In this document: in pieces, positions 49,773-58,882 of the stretch | Numbering within the stretch: position 1 is the first letter of the stretch | How the letters are laid out: each line of letters begins with the position of its first letter | Assembly: GCF_902859595.1 (NCBI RefSeq) | Contig: NZ_CADIJQ010000018.1 | Location: 1 to 64,000, forward strand | Direction: 5' to 3' | DNA: 64,000 nucleotides | Source: Achromobacter kerstersii | Lineage (GTDB): Bacteria; Pseudomonadota; Gammaproteobacteria; Burkholderiales; Burkholderiaceae_B | The notes under the pieces: model-generated | Told to the model about the DNA's origin: nothing | Seen by the model: only the letters and a program-made list of their open reading frames with translations | Database searches by the model: none | Program-made: the position numbers and the translations under genes

Positions 49773-51401
49773 TTATGCGGCCATGGTCGGATCTTCGGGC
49801 AGATCCACCGGCGACCATGATTGGGGGTCGTCAGCTGGCGACTTTGCCATCCTGTGGGCTCCGGCGCGCTTCGCCTCTACAAACGGGGCATTTCGTACTG
49901 CGAAGGTCATTGGTTGTAGAACGAACTTGGCAATCGGCCGATCACCAGCGAAGGCGACCCAGCCGGTTAGATCGGGCAGCGACTGGATTTGCGCAGGCGT
50001 CACCACTCGTTCGGTAGAGCGAACCATGCGTTCGCTGGTGTTGCGCGAACTGCCGGGATTACGGCTGTCGGTATACTCCGGCCGCGCCACTTCGTGCTCT
50101 CCCAGGGCCTTCGACATCTCTTCGGCCGTTTCTGGATCGGTCTTCGACCCACCAAGCACCACGAGAGAGCGGAAACTAGCGCGAAGGGTCTGCGCTTTAT
50201 CTGCACCGTAGATGTCCCTAAGCTGGGACACCGCCTGCAGACCGGCCACCACTCCTAGTCCCTGCTTGCGGCCCTTGGTCAAACCGTCTTGGATCGAGGC
50301 GAGCTTTTCCAACGACGGGATTTCATCCAGGTAAGTCCACCACCGTCTTTGAAGATCTTCGGGCAGAGAAAGCACCGCCGACAAGAAGACGTCCACCCAC
50401 GCAGACACGAGCGGTTTAAGGGCCTCCATCATGTCTTCGCGCCACGTGATAAACAGACTGCCCGTGCCAGTGTCCATCCAGTCACGGATGCTGAACTTAC
50501 CTTGCGGCACACTTACGTGCTCGGCAAGGTACTTGGACAACACGAATCGAGAGCTCGTAAGCGCCTTGCTCGCCTCGGCGGATCCGGCAAACAGCGATTC
50601 AGCAAGGGTCCCGGAGAGGAAGGTTCGGAGGTCGTTGTCCGATGCTATGGTGCACCAGCGAAACAGCTCTTCCACAGAGGGCGTGCCTAGCGAATGCAGC
50701 TTGCGCGCAGTTTCGCGCAAAAGCAGGCGACCATATTCGTTCCATTCCTCTGCATTAGCGTCCTTCCCGAGGGGTACGATGGAGAGCGCAAGCCGCTTCC
50801 AGTCAAAGTCCGCGCGGATCTCGTTGAAGAAGGACCAGCCCTCCGTACGGGCGTCGTATGGATTGAGTAAGACGTCCTCGGCCCGTCCGAATTTGCTGTA
50901 AAGGTCCCCGTTTGGATCGACGATGACGCACCGGTTTCCGCGCTTCAGTGCAGAGAAGGCTAGCGCACGCAGTAGGACCGATTTACCACTGCCGGTCGCA
51001 CCGTTCAGGAGAAGGTGCAAGTTTTCGATACCGGTTGGCATTGGGATGCCTGCGACGTCGATCTGTGCCTTCCCTTTTTCGGTGCACAGTTGAGCGAGCT
51101 TTTTTACCGGAACTACTTCGGTGCCGCGTATGTGCTTCTTGTACCCCGCGCCGTCAAAGCCCTCTTTGGTCGAGTATTTTTTGAGCGTGAGCGAGAGTGC
51201 CAGGGCAAGAACGAAGCCGATGCTCGGCGCCGCGATCAGAGCGGGGTAGTCCGGCGTCGATATGACCCAATGCGACAGGACTAGCCAGGTAACGTGCGAT
51301 AGCGGAATGCCTGACATGATCTTGGCAGTGAGAAGCCAGGCAGAAAGGGGCAGGAATAAGAGGACGAATTTGATGATTCGCCGGCGTATGTCGGGTGCCA
51401 T
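49773..51401 (-). CDS. Type IV coupling protein (TraD/TrwB, VirD4 family)
   Basis: A 542-residue inner-membrane ATPase that delivers the relaxosome to the secretion channel. Two N-terminal transmembrane helices (FVLLFLPLSAWLLTAKIMSG, YPALIAAPSIGFVLALALSL) precede Walker A LLNGATGSGKSVLLRAL and Walker B RRWWTYLDEIPSLEKL, with GLGVVAGLQAVSQL after it. The spacing to the relaxase gene (55 bp) indicates one operon. Confidence 0.92.
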   Translation of the reverse strand: MAPDIRRRIIKFVLLFLPLSAWLLTAKIMSGIPLSHVTWLVLSHWVISTPDYPALIAAPSIGFVLALALSLTLKKYSTKEGFDGAGYKKHIRGTEVVPVKKLAQLCTEKGKAQIDVAGIPMPTGIENLHLLLNGATGSGKSVLLRALAFSALKRGNRCVIVDPNGDLYSKFGRAEDVLLNPYDARTEGWSFFNEIRADFDWKRLALSIVPLGKDANAEEWNEYGRLLLRETARKLHSLGTPSVEELFRWCTIASDNDLRTFLSGTLAESLFAGSAEASKALTSSRFVLSKYLAEHVSVPQGKFSIRDWMDTGTGSLFITWREDMMEALKPLVSAWVDVFLSAVLSLPEDLQRRWWTYLDEIPSLEKLASIQDGLTKGRKQGLGVVAGLQAVSQLRDIYGADKAQTLRASFRSLVVLGGSKTDPETAEEMSKALGEHEVARPEYTDSRNPGSSRNTSERMVRSTERVVTPAQIQSLPDLTGWVAFAGDRPIAKFVLQPMTFAVRNAPFVEAKRAGAHRMAKSPADDPQSWSPVDLPEDPTMAA

Positions 51402-51464
51402 GAAAGTCCTTTTGGAAGATGATTAAGGCGCCCCGGAGCGCCTTGGAGATTGGGCCTGCGAGGG

Positions 51465-51872
51465 CTACTGGCGAAGAGCGAGGGCCACCAACGCGCCGCC
51501 GATCCCGCTTCCGACGAGCGCGCATACGCCGCAAAGCACGCCAGCTCGCCACGCGGCCGCGGGCAATGCTCGAGTTGCAACGCGCGTTGCGATACGGGCG
51601 TCTGTGGCCGATTTTCCGAGCGTCCGGCTTGCTTCTAGCAGAGCACGCGCCGCGTTGCCGCTCGCGTGCGCAGCCGCGTCCAAGCCAGCTTGACGCACCA
51701 TGGCCGGAACTGCCTGCATCGTTTCCGCGATTTCTTGTTGCCGGACGGTCAGCTGCTCGATCAGAACGACGAGCTGCGCGCTTTCCTGCAACATGTCGCG
51801 GTACAGAAGTTCCATCCTGCTGCGGGGGATGCCGGACGAAGTGGCGGGGCTTTCGGGCGGTGTGGCGGTCAC
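51465..51872 (-). CDS. StbC-like small membrane protein
   Basis: A 135-residue protein with a coiled N-terminal half (QESAQLVVLIEQLTVRQQEI), Ala-rich helices and a C-terminal transmembrane hairpin (AAWRAGVLCGVCALVGSGIG, GALVALALR). Position directly after the StbB-like gene identifies it as StbC-like. The sequence itself is poorly conserved. The function of StbC in R388 is unclear. Confidence 0.55.
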   Translation of the reverse strand: MTATPPESPATSSGIPRSRMELLYRDMLQESAQLVVLIEQLTVRQQEIAETMQAVPAMVRQAGLDAAAHASGNAARALLEASRTLGKSATDARIATRVATRALPAAAWRAGVLCGVCALVGSGIGGALVALALRQ

Positions 51873-51880
51873 AGAGCCTC

Positions 51881-52588
51881 CTAGAGGAAGAGAGCGCCGA
51901 ACGCCTTGTCCAGCTGCCGGTCAACCGGACGCGCAAGCGACTGCAGGGCATGCATGTCGCTGAGGTGGCTGACGAGCTTCACATCGTCACGATCAGCTTG
52001 GCGCAGCTCGTGCCGGTAGTCGCGCGGGTCGGCGAGGATCTCCTTGATCGTGGTGCGCTTGTTGGCCAGCAGATCGAATACCTCGTTCTCAAAGATCACT
52101 GCTTCCGGATTCGCCCGAAAGTCGCCGGACTGGTGCGCGTATCCGAAAATGGCGGCAAACTCCTCACGGACGTCGGAGTCGACGCGATTGAAGAGCACCC
52201 GCACGCGTTCGGCCGGTACGCCCATCTCGGAGAGAGCCTGGATCGTCTTGATCGTCTCGCGTTGCGCTTTGCCCGAGGCGACCACGGGCAGGACGTAGTA
52301 GTCGATCTCGAGATGCGCCTGGTCATACTTCACCAACTCGGCCAGAAAGTCCTCGATGTTGGAGGCGCCGACGTCGACGATGGCAGCTTCTGCCATAAGC
52401 AGCTTGCGAAAGAGACGGCCGAACTGCCCGCCACGCATTTGTTCGACATCCAGGCCGAGATCGGCCGCGCTTTCGTTGGTCGACTCAACTGCGATAATCT
52501 CGGCGTCCGGAATACGGGGTGCCAGCAGGTGGCTCGTCGTGACGGTTTTGCCGACGGAGCCGGAATAATTGACGGTTGCGATTTTCAT
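51881..52588 (-). CDS. stbB: StbB-like P-loop ATPase (ParA-related)
   Basis: A 235-residue protein with a deviant Walker motif near the N-terminus (ATVNYSGSVGKTVTTSHLLA), AIVDVGASNIEDFLAEL and YYVLPVVASGKAQRETIKTI. In R388, StbB is needed for conjugation and opposes StbA in plasmid positioning. It begins 9 bp after the StbA-like gene ends. The ribosome-binding site lies within the spacer. Confidence 0.82.
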   Translation of the reverse strand: MKIATVNYSGSVGKTVTTSHLLAPRIPDAEIIAVESTNESAADLGLDVEQMRGGQFGRLFRKLLMAEAAIVDVGASNIEDFLAELVKYDQAHLEIDYYVLPVVASGKAQRETIKTIQALSEMGVPAERVRVLFNRVDSDVREEFAAIFGYAHQSGDFRANPEAVIFENEVFDLLANKRTTIKEILADPRDYRHELRQADRDDVKLVSHLSDMHALQSLARPVDRQLDKAFGALFL

Positions 52589-52597
52589 GGGTGATGC

Positions 52598-53020
52598 CTA
52601 TTTTCTTCGGCCGATTTCGGCCAGTTCGTTGAGGTCAATGGGATCTGAAGCATTGCGAAGTCGAACCAGGTCGGCTTTGCTTTGAATGCTGCTGGTTGGC
52701 GTTTGAGGTGACGCAGCGACCGGAACTTCTGGAACAGCAGACGCGCTGCCGACCGTCGCAACCCTGGATGGTTGTGACGGCTGTTGTTGGCGCCGGCGCC
52801 AACGGTGCAGCGCCTGCCGTAGCGACGCGGGCTTCAACGTGACTCCGGCGCGGCTAAGTACTTCGAGGATCCCGGAATGGGAAACGCCTTGTCGCCTCAA
52901 ATCGTCGATGAGAGGGAGAAGCGTCCGAAGTCGCGCTTGCGAATCAGCAACGCGAAGGTCGTTTAGCTGCTGAACTGTGGTGGGCTGAACGCCGTCCTGT
53001 GACGAGTGTTTCTTTTCCAT
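52598..53020 (-). CDS. StbA-like DNA-binding protein
   Basis: A 140-residue protein. The N-terminal half has a helix-turn-helix-like pattern (LIDDLRRQGVSHSGILEVLS, RAGVTLKPASLRQALHRWRR). The C-terminal half is a Ser/Pro-rich linker with a short conserved end, NELAEIGRR. The StbA-B-C gene order supports the call. StbA of R388 binds repeats upstream of its own operon and controls segregation and silencing of leading-region genes. I used ATG 53020, although the frame is open upstream into the previous gene. Confidence 0.6.
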   Translation of the reverse strand: MEKKHSSQDGVQPTTVQQLNDLRVADSQARLRTLLPLIDDLRRQGVSHSGILEVLSRAGVTLKPASLRQALHRWRRRQQQPSQPSRVATVGSASAVPEVPVAASPQTPTSSIQSKADLVRLRNASDPIDLNELAEIGRRK

Positions 53021-53057
53021 AGTGAGTAGCTTCACCGTCTGATTTCGGCATACTTCT

Positions 53058-53933
53058 CTACCGCTCGAGGGCGGCTGAAGTTTTCTCCGCGCCGGCCTTT
53101 TCCAAAGCGGTCGTTGCCATCGCCATGGTGTCGACCTGGCGCACCAGGCCGACCTTTCCGCACGGGTAGCTGATCTCCACGTCCTTGCCCACGTATTGCT
53201 GGGGGTCGGAAATGGCCAGCGTGCCGATCCTGTGTTCAATTGCGATCTCATCACCAACAATCTGACACGCGATATCGCCATGGATCGAGACGATCTGTCC
53301 GCGATAGGTCGCGCCAATCTCTGCGGGCTGTACGGGAAGCGAGCCGTCCCAAAGGTCATCTGCAACGTCGAGCTTCAGATCTGCGGCCGCGCCGTAATCT
53401 CTCAGGAGTTGGGCGGCTCGGTCGGCGGACATGACGGAATAGGACCACCCTTCGGCATTGCGAGAGTTATCGACCACGTACTCCTTGACGAGCGCCTCGC
53501 CCAGCTGGTCGACCGCAAGCACGGTGATGCTGGAACGATAGGCCGGCTCTTTCGGCGCCGGGTTCCAGAATTCCGCGCGCGCCTGCTCGGGCACGCTGGC
53601 CTGCAGCGCCGTGTGCGTCTCGAGATGCGAATGGTCGTAGAAGCGCTCCGTGTCGATGTCGCGCACGGACTTTCCGTCCCAGCGCTTGAGCGCCTCGGCC
53701 GCGGCGCGTTCCAGGTCGTCGTGATACGGGTCGGGCGACAAGTAGCGCGGATCGACGACGGCGTCCTCGAGCGAGGGGGCATGTACGAATTGCTCAAGGC
53801 CGGCGCCGTGCGCGACCGGCTTGCGGTCGGCGCTGGCGGCGAAGGTACGCGGGCCGTTTGAAACGGACGCGTGATCGTGCCGGGCAGGGCGAAATAGCGC
53901 CTGGACTTTGGTTTTCCAGTCGGAGATTTTCAT
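53058..53933 (-). CDS. KfrB-domain protein
   Basis: A 291-residue protein. The last 70 residues form a small beta-rich module (GATYRGQIVSIHGDIACQIV, GKDVEISYPCGKVGLVR) that resembles the KfrB domain of IncP-1 plasmids and recurs in the gene at 60861. The middle is charged and helical (YHDDLERAAAEALKRWDGKS). ATG 53933 is the only start that leaves the N-terminus MKISDWKTKVQALFRPARHD intact. It lies 37 bp upstream of the StbA-like gene, so it probably heads the stb-transfer operon. Confidence 0.6.
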   Translation of the reverse strand: MKISDWKTKVQALFRPARHDHASVSNGPRTFAASADRKPVAHGAGLEQFVHAPSLEDAVVDPRYLSPDPYHDDLERAAAEALKRWDGKSVRDIDTERFYDHSHLETHTALQASVPEQARAEFWNPAPKEPAYRSSITVLAVDQLGEALVKEYVVDNSRNAEGWSYSVMSADRAAQLLRDYGAAADLKLDVADDLWDGSLPVQPAEIGATYRGQIVSIHGDIACQIVGDEIAIEHRIGTLAISDPQQYVGKDVEISYPCGKVGLVRQVDTMAMATTALEKAGAEKTSAALER

Positions 53934-54539
53934 GAGATTTCCTCGGGTGTGTGATGGTGCGAAACGGTCCAGGCCGCGCACTGTCGTGGGGTTAAGTTGA
54001 CGCTGGCGGTGGCGTCCCTCCTGCTGGAGAACCTTGGGGTTGAAGGAGGGGGGGCCGCGCCCGTGAGCGGGCGCGGGGGAACCGTTGCGGTTCCCCGGGG
54101 GGTCGGAAGCGCGGACGCCGCCAGGCGGCCGGCCAGGGGGGCAGCAGCCCCCGCGCTTTTGGGGCCTGCCGATCCCCACCCGGCGGATTCGCCGGGAAGG
54201 GGACGGACCTTTTCTCCCCGCACGGCAGACACCGACGCAGCTTCGGAGGGCCGCAGCGGTGGTGTGGCGTTGACGGTGTTCAGCAGGGAGGTCGTGGCGC
54301 TCGGGGCGGGGCGAGGCCAACGGCCCGCGACGCCCGGGGGGATGCCTTTCCCCCGCCTGGCGGCGCATTGCGCCGGCGGGGAGGGGGACTCAAGCTAAGG
54401 GGTTCAGGCCGGCGCCGCAGGCGGCGGGGCGGAGGGAGCGTAGCGACCGGAGGGTAGGCGGATCGGCGTTCGCGACGAGCCAGCGCCTCGCGCGCGACTC
54501 TCTCTAAAACCTATAAAACCTATATATACCTATTGGGTA
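53934..54539. other. Very GC-rich intergenic region, candidate oriT/oriV flank
   Basis: About 600 bp without a supported gene, lying between the stb-transfer operon start and the end of the replication gene. It has many short GC palindromes and ends in an AT-rich stretch (54505-54535, AAAACCTATAAAACCTATAT). An oriT would be expected in this neighbourhood, but no nic site was recognised. Confidence 0.45.
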
Positions 54540-54579
54540 CCGTTTTCGGTACTGGCAAAAAGCCGTTTTCGGTACTGGC
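54540..54579. repeat. Tandem 17-bp repeats beside an AT-rich tract (putative oriV)
   Basis: CCGTTTTCGGTACTGGC occurs at 54540-54556 and 54563-54579 (23-bp period). Related GGGACGGG, TTTTCGGG and GGGACTGG motifs follow to about 54640. The preceding AT-rich tract and the adjacent replication gene suggest a vegetative origin. Confidence 0.6.
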
Positions 54580-54670
54580 GAACGAACAAATTGGGACGGG
54601 CAAAAACACTTTTCGGGCTAGGCCCAAAACTGGGACTGGTCCCGATATGGGTCCAGGCTGTGGACAACTT

Positions 54671-55720
54671 TTAATGGGACGGCACGAGTCCGGCGGCGAG
54701 GAATACGCGCGCCTTGAAATGGGGCGGCGGCTCGTTCGGAGCCTGCTCAACGCCGAGCTTCTTGCCGGTGGCCACGATGCCGGTCCAACTGTTCTGCCAG
54801 GCAATGCCCGCCGTCTCTCCGGCGTCGCGTTCCCGGAAAACCCAGAGCCGCCATGACTCGAACCAGTCGGGTGACATGCCCAGTTCTCCGGGCCTGGACC
54901 GCATGTAGGCGCTGAAGGTGGCGGCCATGGCGTCGATCTTCTCCTGCGTCCAAAGCGGCCGCTGCTCCTGCGTCCAACTTCGCCACCGCTCCGGCAGGGT
55001 CCAGGTTGCTGGAAGCCGGGTGGGGCCGGCGCCGGCCGGGCGCCCATCAGGCTCGCGTCGTCGCCCTTTTCGCCTGCCCCCCTTCGCTGCTCTGCTGGCG
55101 GGCATATGCCGTGTGGCATCGGAAGTAGGAGAGCCTTCAGCGCTGACGCGAGCGCCCGCTGCATCGATTGATCCGCCCGTGGGAAGGAATGTCGCGTCGG
55201 TCCCCTCGCAGTGCGGCGACGAGGCGTCGCCCTCGGGAGGAAACAGCGACTCGTCGATCGCGGATCCATCCCGCTCTGACGGCTCGCTTTGGCCGGCATT
55301 CGCCCCGCGGTCGCCCTCCGGAGCTGCCAGCGGCACAATCCCATCCTCAAGCTCAAGCCCGTCCTGCAGTGCGAGATCTTGCTGCGTCGACTGCGATTCG
55401 CCGCCGGCGACGGCACCAGAGGCCGCAAGGTCGATCAGGGGGACTGCATTCGGGCACAAGCGATAAATGATGCTGCTACGGTTGTCGCCCGCTCGTCGCC
55501 CTGTGTCCTGGATCGCGCCCAAGTCGCGAAGGCGGCCGAGGGCTTCGATGACCGTCTTGCGATTTAGATGCGTGACCTTGGCCAAGTAGTCGATCGATGC
55601 GAAAACCGTCCAGTGGTCGGCATCGTAACGAACGAGCTGTGCCAGGTTCAGCAACACGAGCTTGGATGAGGATTTCTGGACGTCGGCCATTCTGGCCCAT
55701 TTGGATGCTTCGACGCTCAT
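54671..55720 (-). CDS. Putative plasmid replication initiator (winged-helix)
   Basis: A 349-residue protein. The N-terminal 80 residues have a winged-helix DNA-binding pattern (SSSKLVLLNLAQLVRYDADH, FASIDYLAKVTHLNRKTVIE, ALGRLRDLGAIQDTG), as in helix-turn-helix replication proteins of conjugative plasmids. A long low-complexity middle and a conserved C-terminal block (FSAYMRSRPGELGMSPDWFE, SWRLWVFRERDAGE) follow. Iteron-like repeats lie just past its 3' end. The role as Rep is inferred from fold and position. Confidence 0.65.
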   Translation of the reverse strand: MSVEASKWARMADVQKSSSKLVLLNLAQLVRYDADHWTVFASIDYLAKVTHLNRKTVIEALGRLRDLGAIQDTGRRAGDNRSSIIYRLCPNAVPLIDLAASGAVAGGESQSTQQDLALQDGLELEDGIVPLAAPEGDRGANAGQSEPSERDGSAIDESLFPPEGDASSPHCEGTDATFLPTGGSIDAAGARVSAEGSPTSDATRHMPASRAAKGGRRKGRRREPDGRPAGAGPTRLPATWTLPERWRSWTQEQRPLWTQEKIDAMAATFSAYMRSRPGELGMSPDWFESWRLWVFRERDAGETAGIAWQNSWTGIVATGKKLGVEQAPNEPPPHFKARVFLAAGLVPSH

Positions 55721-55784
55721 GTTCGCCCCTTGCGTTGCTGCGAGTTATTACCGGGTAATGGGTCTTGCTGGTACAGCGTGCCGG

Positions 55785-56054
55785 TCACGAGTCCGTCTCC
55801 AGTGATTCAGCGATGGTGCGGCGTGCCCGCAGGGGCAGGCCGTGTGCTTCATAGAACTCGCGGCGGGCCATCAGCCACGCCTTGTAGGGCCACGCACGGC
55901 GCTCGCCCCAGGGGTAGGCGTCCTTGATGGCCTGGTGGGTTTGTTCGGCGCTGAGGCCTTCGGCGCGGCAGCGTTCGAAGACGCTTTGCATGATCTTGTA
56001 TGCCATGCGGGTGCGTGCTTCCTGCGCGCCGCGTTGGCGGTTCGCTCGGGTCAT
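55785..56054 (-). CDS. Small basic plasmid protein of unknown function
   Basis: An 89-residue helical protein beginning MTRANRQRGAQEARTRMAYK, with VFERCRAEGLSAEQTHQAIK and DAYPWGERRAWPYKAWLMAR. GGAG lies upstream of ATG 56054. It sits between the T4SS cluster and the replication gene on the same strand. Basic residues and the YPWGERRAWPYKAW block suggest nucleic-acid binding, but the family is unknown. Confidence 0.65.
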   Translation of the reverse strand: MTRANRQRGAQEARTRMAYKIMQSVFERCRAEGLSAEQTHQAIKDAYPWGERRAWPYKAWLMARREFYEAHGLPLRARRTIAESLETDS

Positions 56055-56209
56055 GGAAGTCTCCGGGAGGAAATGGCGTCGGGACGGTGGAATGGTCGAC
56101 CGACGGCGGCGCTGGCCCCGAGTAGAGGCGCGCTGGGAATAGGAAACAGAGAAGACATAGCGCGCACCGGCCGCATTCGGCGGCGCTCGCTAGGACTGGC
56201 GCCTTGAGC

Positions 56210-56695
56210 TCAGTCGAGACTGCGAGCGTGCTCGGCCGGCTGGTTTTGAAAGACGTCCCGCACCCACTGCGTGAGACGCAAGATGTCAGCGTCCAGCTTT
56301 CTGCGGTTGAAGCGTTGGTCCGGGCAGTGAAGTGAGAAGACGAGGCCGCCGTCAGCATTGAACGTCGCGTCAATTCTCCAGTAGTGCTGCAGCTCGCACC
56401 CCTGCCCGTGGTCCAAGAGGATTCTGTCCGCAAGGCGCGCGGCGCGAGCGACGTCCGTACAGAACATAACGAACGGCGTTCGACGCGTCGGCAGGCACCA
56501 CAGCCGATGCCCTTCGCAGCTGCTTACTGATGAGACGACACCGTCGACGTTGAACACCGCCACGAGCGCACGGACGCGCGAATCGATGACATCGAGCGCG
56601 AGCGCCTCGGTATGAGGCCGCAGTGGTCCTTTCAAGCTGCCGGGAGTAGCTTTGCCACGCACCGCTTTCCGTAACTTCTCATATGCCGCTGGCAT
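56210..56695 (-). CDS. Protein of unknown function
   Basis: A 161-residue protein beginning MPAAYEKLRKAVRGKATPGS, with ALVAVFNVDGVVSSVSSCEG and LDADILRLTQWVRDVFQNQP. I used ATG 56695, preceded by GAGGGAA, which overlaps the preceding membrane gene by 17 bp. The family is not recognised. It belongs to the T4SS-side operon by position. Confidence 0.55.
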   Translation of the reverse strand: MPAAYEKLRKAVRGKATPGSLKGPLRPHTEALALDVIDSRVRALVAVFNVDGVVSSVSSCEGHRLWCLPTRRTPFVMFCTDVARAARLADRILLDHGQGCELQHYWRIDATFNADGGLVFSLHCPDQRFNRRKLDADILRLTQWVRDVFQNQPAEHARSLD

Positions 56696-57356
56696 GATTC
56701 CCTCGCGCAGGCATCCGATAAACCCACACATCTCCGTCAGCAGGCGTGTCGAAATGTTGGCGTATCAAGAGGTTGACGGCTTGCGTGTAGCACCGCGAGC
56801 GCGCTGGCGTGGTGAGGAACGCAGAGAAAACGGAAAACACACCCATAACGCCAATAATGTTGCCCAGCAACACGCCGTCAGACGGACGGGCGTGCCACTC
56901 GGCAGACAATTTTTGCAAGAACGGCACGAGTTCATCGGGCAAGGCAACAGCGATGAGCGCGAGCGTCCAGAACACCATCACGGGCACGTAGATCATTGTC
57001 TTTGCGGCAATGGCTATAGCCCATTTCAGGAAAGAAGCCAACTGCGCGGTTGCCACGTAGTCGTCGCGTAGGACTTTCCTCAGGATGGCGGCGTAATCCA
57101 CATCGCGGATAGTCCCGACCTCGACCCCATTTACGTGGACTATCCATTCCCAAGGTTGCGGTTGCGTAATGCGCACTCCGAGCTGGCGGTCATAGTTCGC
57201 CGCGACGAAGTACGAGATAAAGCCGAAACTAGCCACGCATGCTCCGAAGCCGACCATCGGCAGGCCGAGGGCCGTGCCCACGGCGAAGACGAGCAGCAAT
57301 GCGAGCGCGGCTGGGCTTGGCCAGAACATGAGGGGGTTTTTGATCTTGTTCAACAT
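56679..57356 (-). CDS. Membrane protein of the transfer region
   Basis: A 225-residue protein with two N-terminal hydrophobic segments (PSPAALALLLVFAVGTALGL, FGACVASFGFISYFVAANYD), a soluble insert (WIVHVNGVEVGTIRDVDYAA) and two further helices (FLKWAIAIAAKTMIYVPVMV, NIIGVMGVFSVFSAFL). ATG 57356 has GGAGAA upstream. It probably accompanies the secretion system, but the family was not recognised. Confidence 0.65.
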   Translation of the reverse strand: MLNKIKNPLMFWPSPAALALLLVFAVGTALGLPMVGFGACVASFGFISYFVAANYDRQLGVRITQPQPWEWIVHVNGVEVGTIRDVDYAAILRKVLRDDYVATAQLASFLKWAIAIAAKTMIYVPVMVFWTLALIAVALPDELVPFLQKLSAEWHARPSDGVLLGNIIGVMGVFSVFSAFLTTPARSRCYTQAVNLLIRQHFDTPADGDVWVYRMPARGNHASGI

Positions 57357-57511
57357 GGTTTTCTCCACGGCTAGCGAGGGCCGTTTGGTGCAGGAGGAGG
57401 GACAAGGAAAAAGCGTTGAAACGCACTTGGGTGCATGGACGGCCGGACAGAGAACGTGCGCTGAACAGTGCTCGTCTGCGGTAGGCGCCCAAAAACGGGC
57501 TCTGGCGAGGG

Positions 57512-57751
57512 TTAGCTTGAGAGCCGGTCTTCGCGTTCGATGGCGTGGATCGCTTCCATCAATCCGTCTACAAGTTGGTGCATGTCGGCAGTGGTAAGGG
57601 ATGCGGATCCAGTCGGCCCGCCAAGCATGTCACGGCACTCCATGGAAAGAAGTGCGGTTTTTCCGTTGCTGCATTCGTGCCGGAGCCGCAGAACACCTGG
57701 CAGCCCTACCGGCGATATGAATGGAACCCGGAGGTCAACGCCTTTGGTCAT
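57512..57751 (-). CDS. Small protein overlapping virB11
   Basis: A 79-residue protein, MTKGVDLRVPFISPVGLPGV then ALLSMECRDMLGGPTGSASL and MHQLVDGLMEAIHAIERED. Its ATG overlaps the virB11 stop (ATGA), so it is translationally coupled to the secretion operon. The family is unknown. Confidence 0.6.
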   Translation of the reverse strand: MTKGVDLRVPFISPVGLPGVLRLRHECSNGKTALLSMECRDMLGGPTGSASLTTADMHQLVDGLMEAIHAIEREDRLSS

Positions 57752-58767
57752 ATGACACGCCCTGGATTGAAGTAGACCTCCACCAGTTTGTAGTTGGCGA
57801 AGTAAAGGGAAATGTCCAACGTCGAGAATAGGTACTGGCGAATGGTGTCGAGATCCATTTGATTCCCTGCGACGGATTGCTTGACCAGCAGCGCCACACG
57901 GTCATAAGCGCCGCGTGCATTGTTGGCGTGCGTGGTCGTTACCGATCCGGGGTGGCCGGTATTGAGCGCATTCAGGTAATCCCATGCCTCCGGACCGCGC
58001 AGTTCAGACAGGAAGATCCGATCAGGTGAGCTCCGCATGGCCGCCGCGATGCAGTCCGTCGCAGACATTCGGCCAGCGCCGGCCCCGTAGATCATGTGCA
58101 CACGATTAGGATGGTTGGGCAGGAAAAGCTCATGGACGTCTTCGATAGTTAGCAACCGCTCAGTCGTGGGCACACACTCAATGAGGCTGCGCGCAACCGT
58201 TGTTTTTCCCGAACCGGTCTTCCCGGAGATGATGATGTTGCGGCAGTAAAGGACTGCCTTCTTCAAGAATGTCAGCATGTCCCGGCTTTCCAAGATTTCC
58301 AACAGTTCCAGATCTTGCGGCGAGAGCGCATCCATATTGGCCACCGCGCCGCTGACGTTCACCCAGTTGTCGAAAGCACCGTCCGCTTCGTACTCGTCCA
58401 GCGTCCTAACCTCACTGCTGTGCTTGCGAATGTTGATCGAAAGCGAGCCGTCGATCACGGCCGGCGGCTGGGCCACCTGAGCGCGCTCACCGTCGGGCAG
58501 CAGCAGCGACATGATGGGGCTGAAGTTGACGTTGTTATAGCTGGCCATAGCCGACACCAGCGCTTCCAGGAAGCTGAACGTCAGCTTCGGATCATGGCGC
58601 TCGTGCCATTGCCCGTGAGAGCGCGTAAAGATCACGCCGGGCCGCGTAATGGTGATCTCGCGGACGGCGTCATCTGCCATGTAGCCGGAGATGGGTCGCA
58701 TCATCTGGCGTAACGCCGTGTCACGGCCGTCCGAGTCGATGGGCGATGTGTTGCGGGAATCTTTCAT
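57748..58767 (-). CDS. virB11: VirB11-like T4SS ATPase
   Basis: About 339 residues (344 from an upstream TTG). It is a hexameric traffic ATPase at the base of the secretion channel. Walker A is IIISGKTGSGKTTVARSL, the Asp box TIEDVHELF, Walker B region SPDRIFLSELRGPEAWDYLN and the His box TTTHANNARGAYDRV. I preferred the ATG at 58767. The usual VirB10-VirB11 order is kept. Confidence 0.93.
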   Translation of the reverse strand: MKDSRNTSPIDSDGRDTALRQMMRPISGYMADDAVREITITRPGVIFTRSHGQWHERHDPKLTFSFLEALVSAMASYNNVNFSPIMSLLLPDGERAQVAQPPAVIDGSLSINIRKHSSEVRTLDEYEADGAFDNWVNVSGAVANMDALSPQDLELLEILESRDMLTFLKKAVLYCRNIIISGKTGSGKTTVARSLIECVPTTERLLTIEDVHELFLPNHPNRVHMIYGAGAGRMSATDCIAAAMRSSPDRIFLSELRGPEAWDYLNALNTGHPGSVTTTHANNARGAYDRVALLVKQSVAGNQMDLDTIRQYLFSTLDISLYFANYKLVEVYFNPGRVI

Positions 58768-58882
58768 GGGATGCCTAGTCAATGAACGCTGGACCCGCGA
58801 CCGAATGGTCAGGGGGCCAGGCGCTTGGTCGAGTAAGAGGTGTCTGTGCGCGAGGCGTCAGTAGCGGCGCGCGACCGCGCTG

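Noticed and set aside
52961-52975. GTTTAGCTGCTGAAC as a fourth KorB operator
   Set aside because: It has mismatches to TTTAGCSGCTAAA and lies inside the StbA-like coding region, so it is more likely chance.
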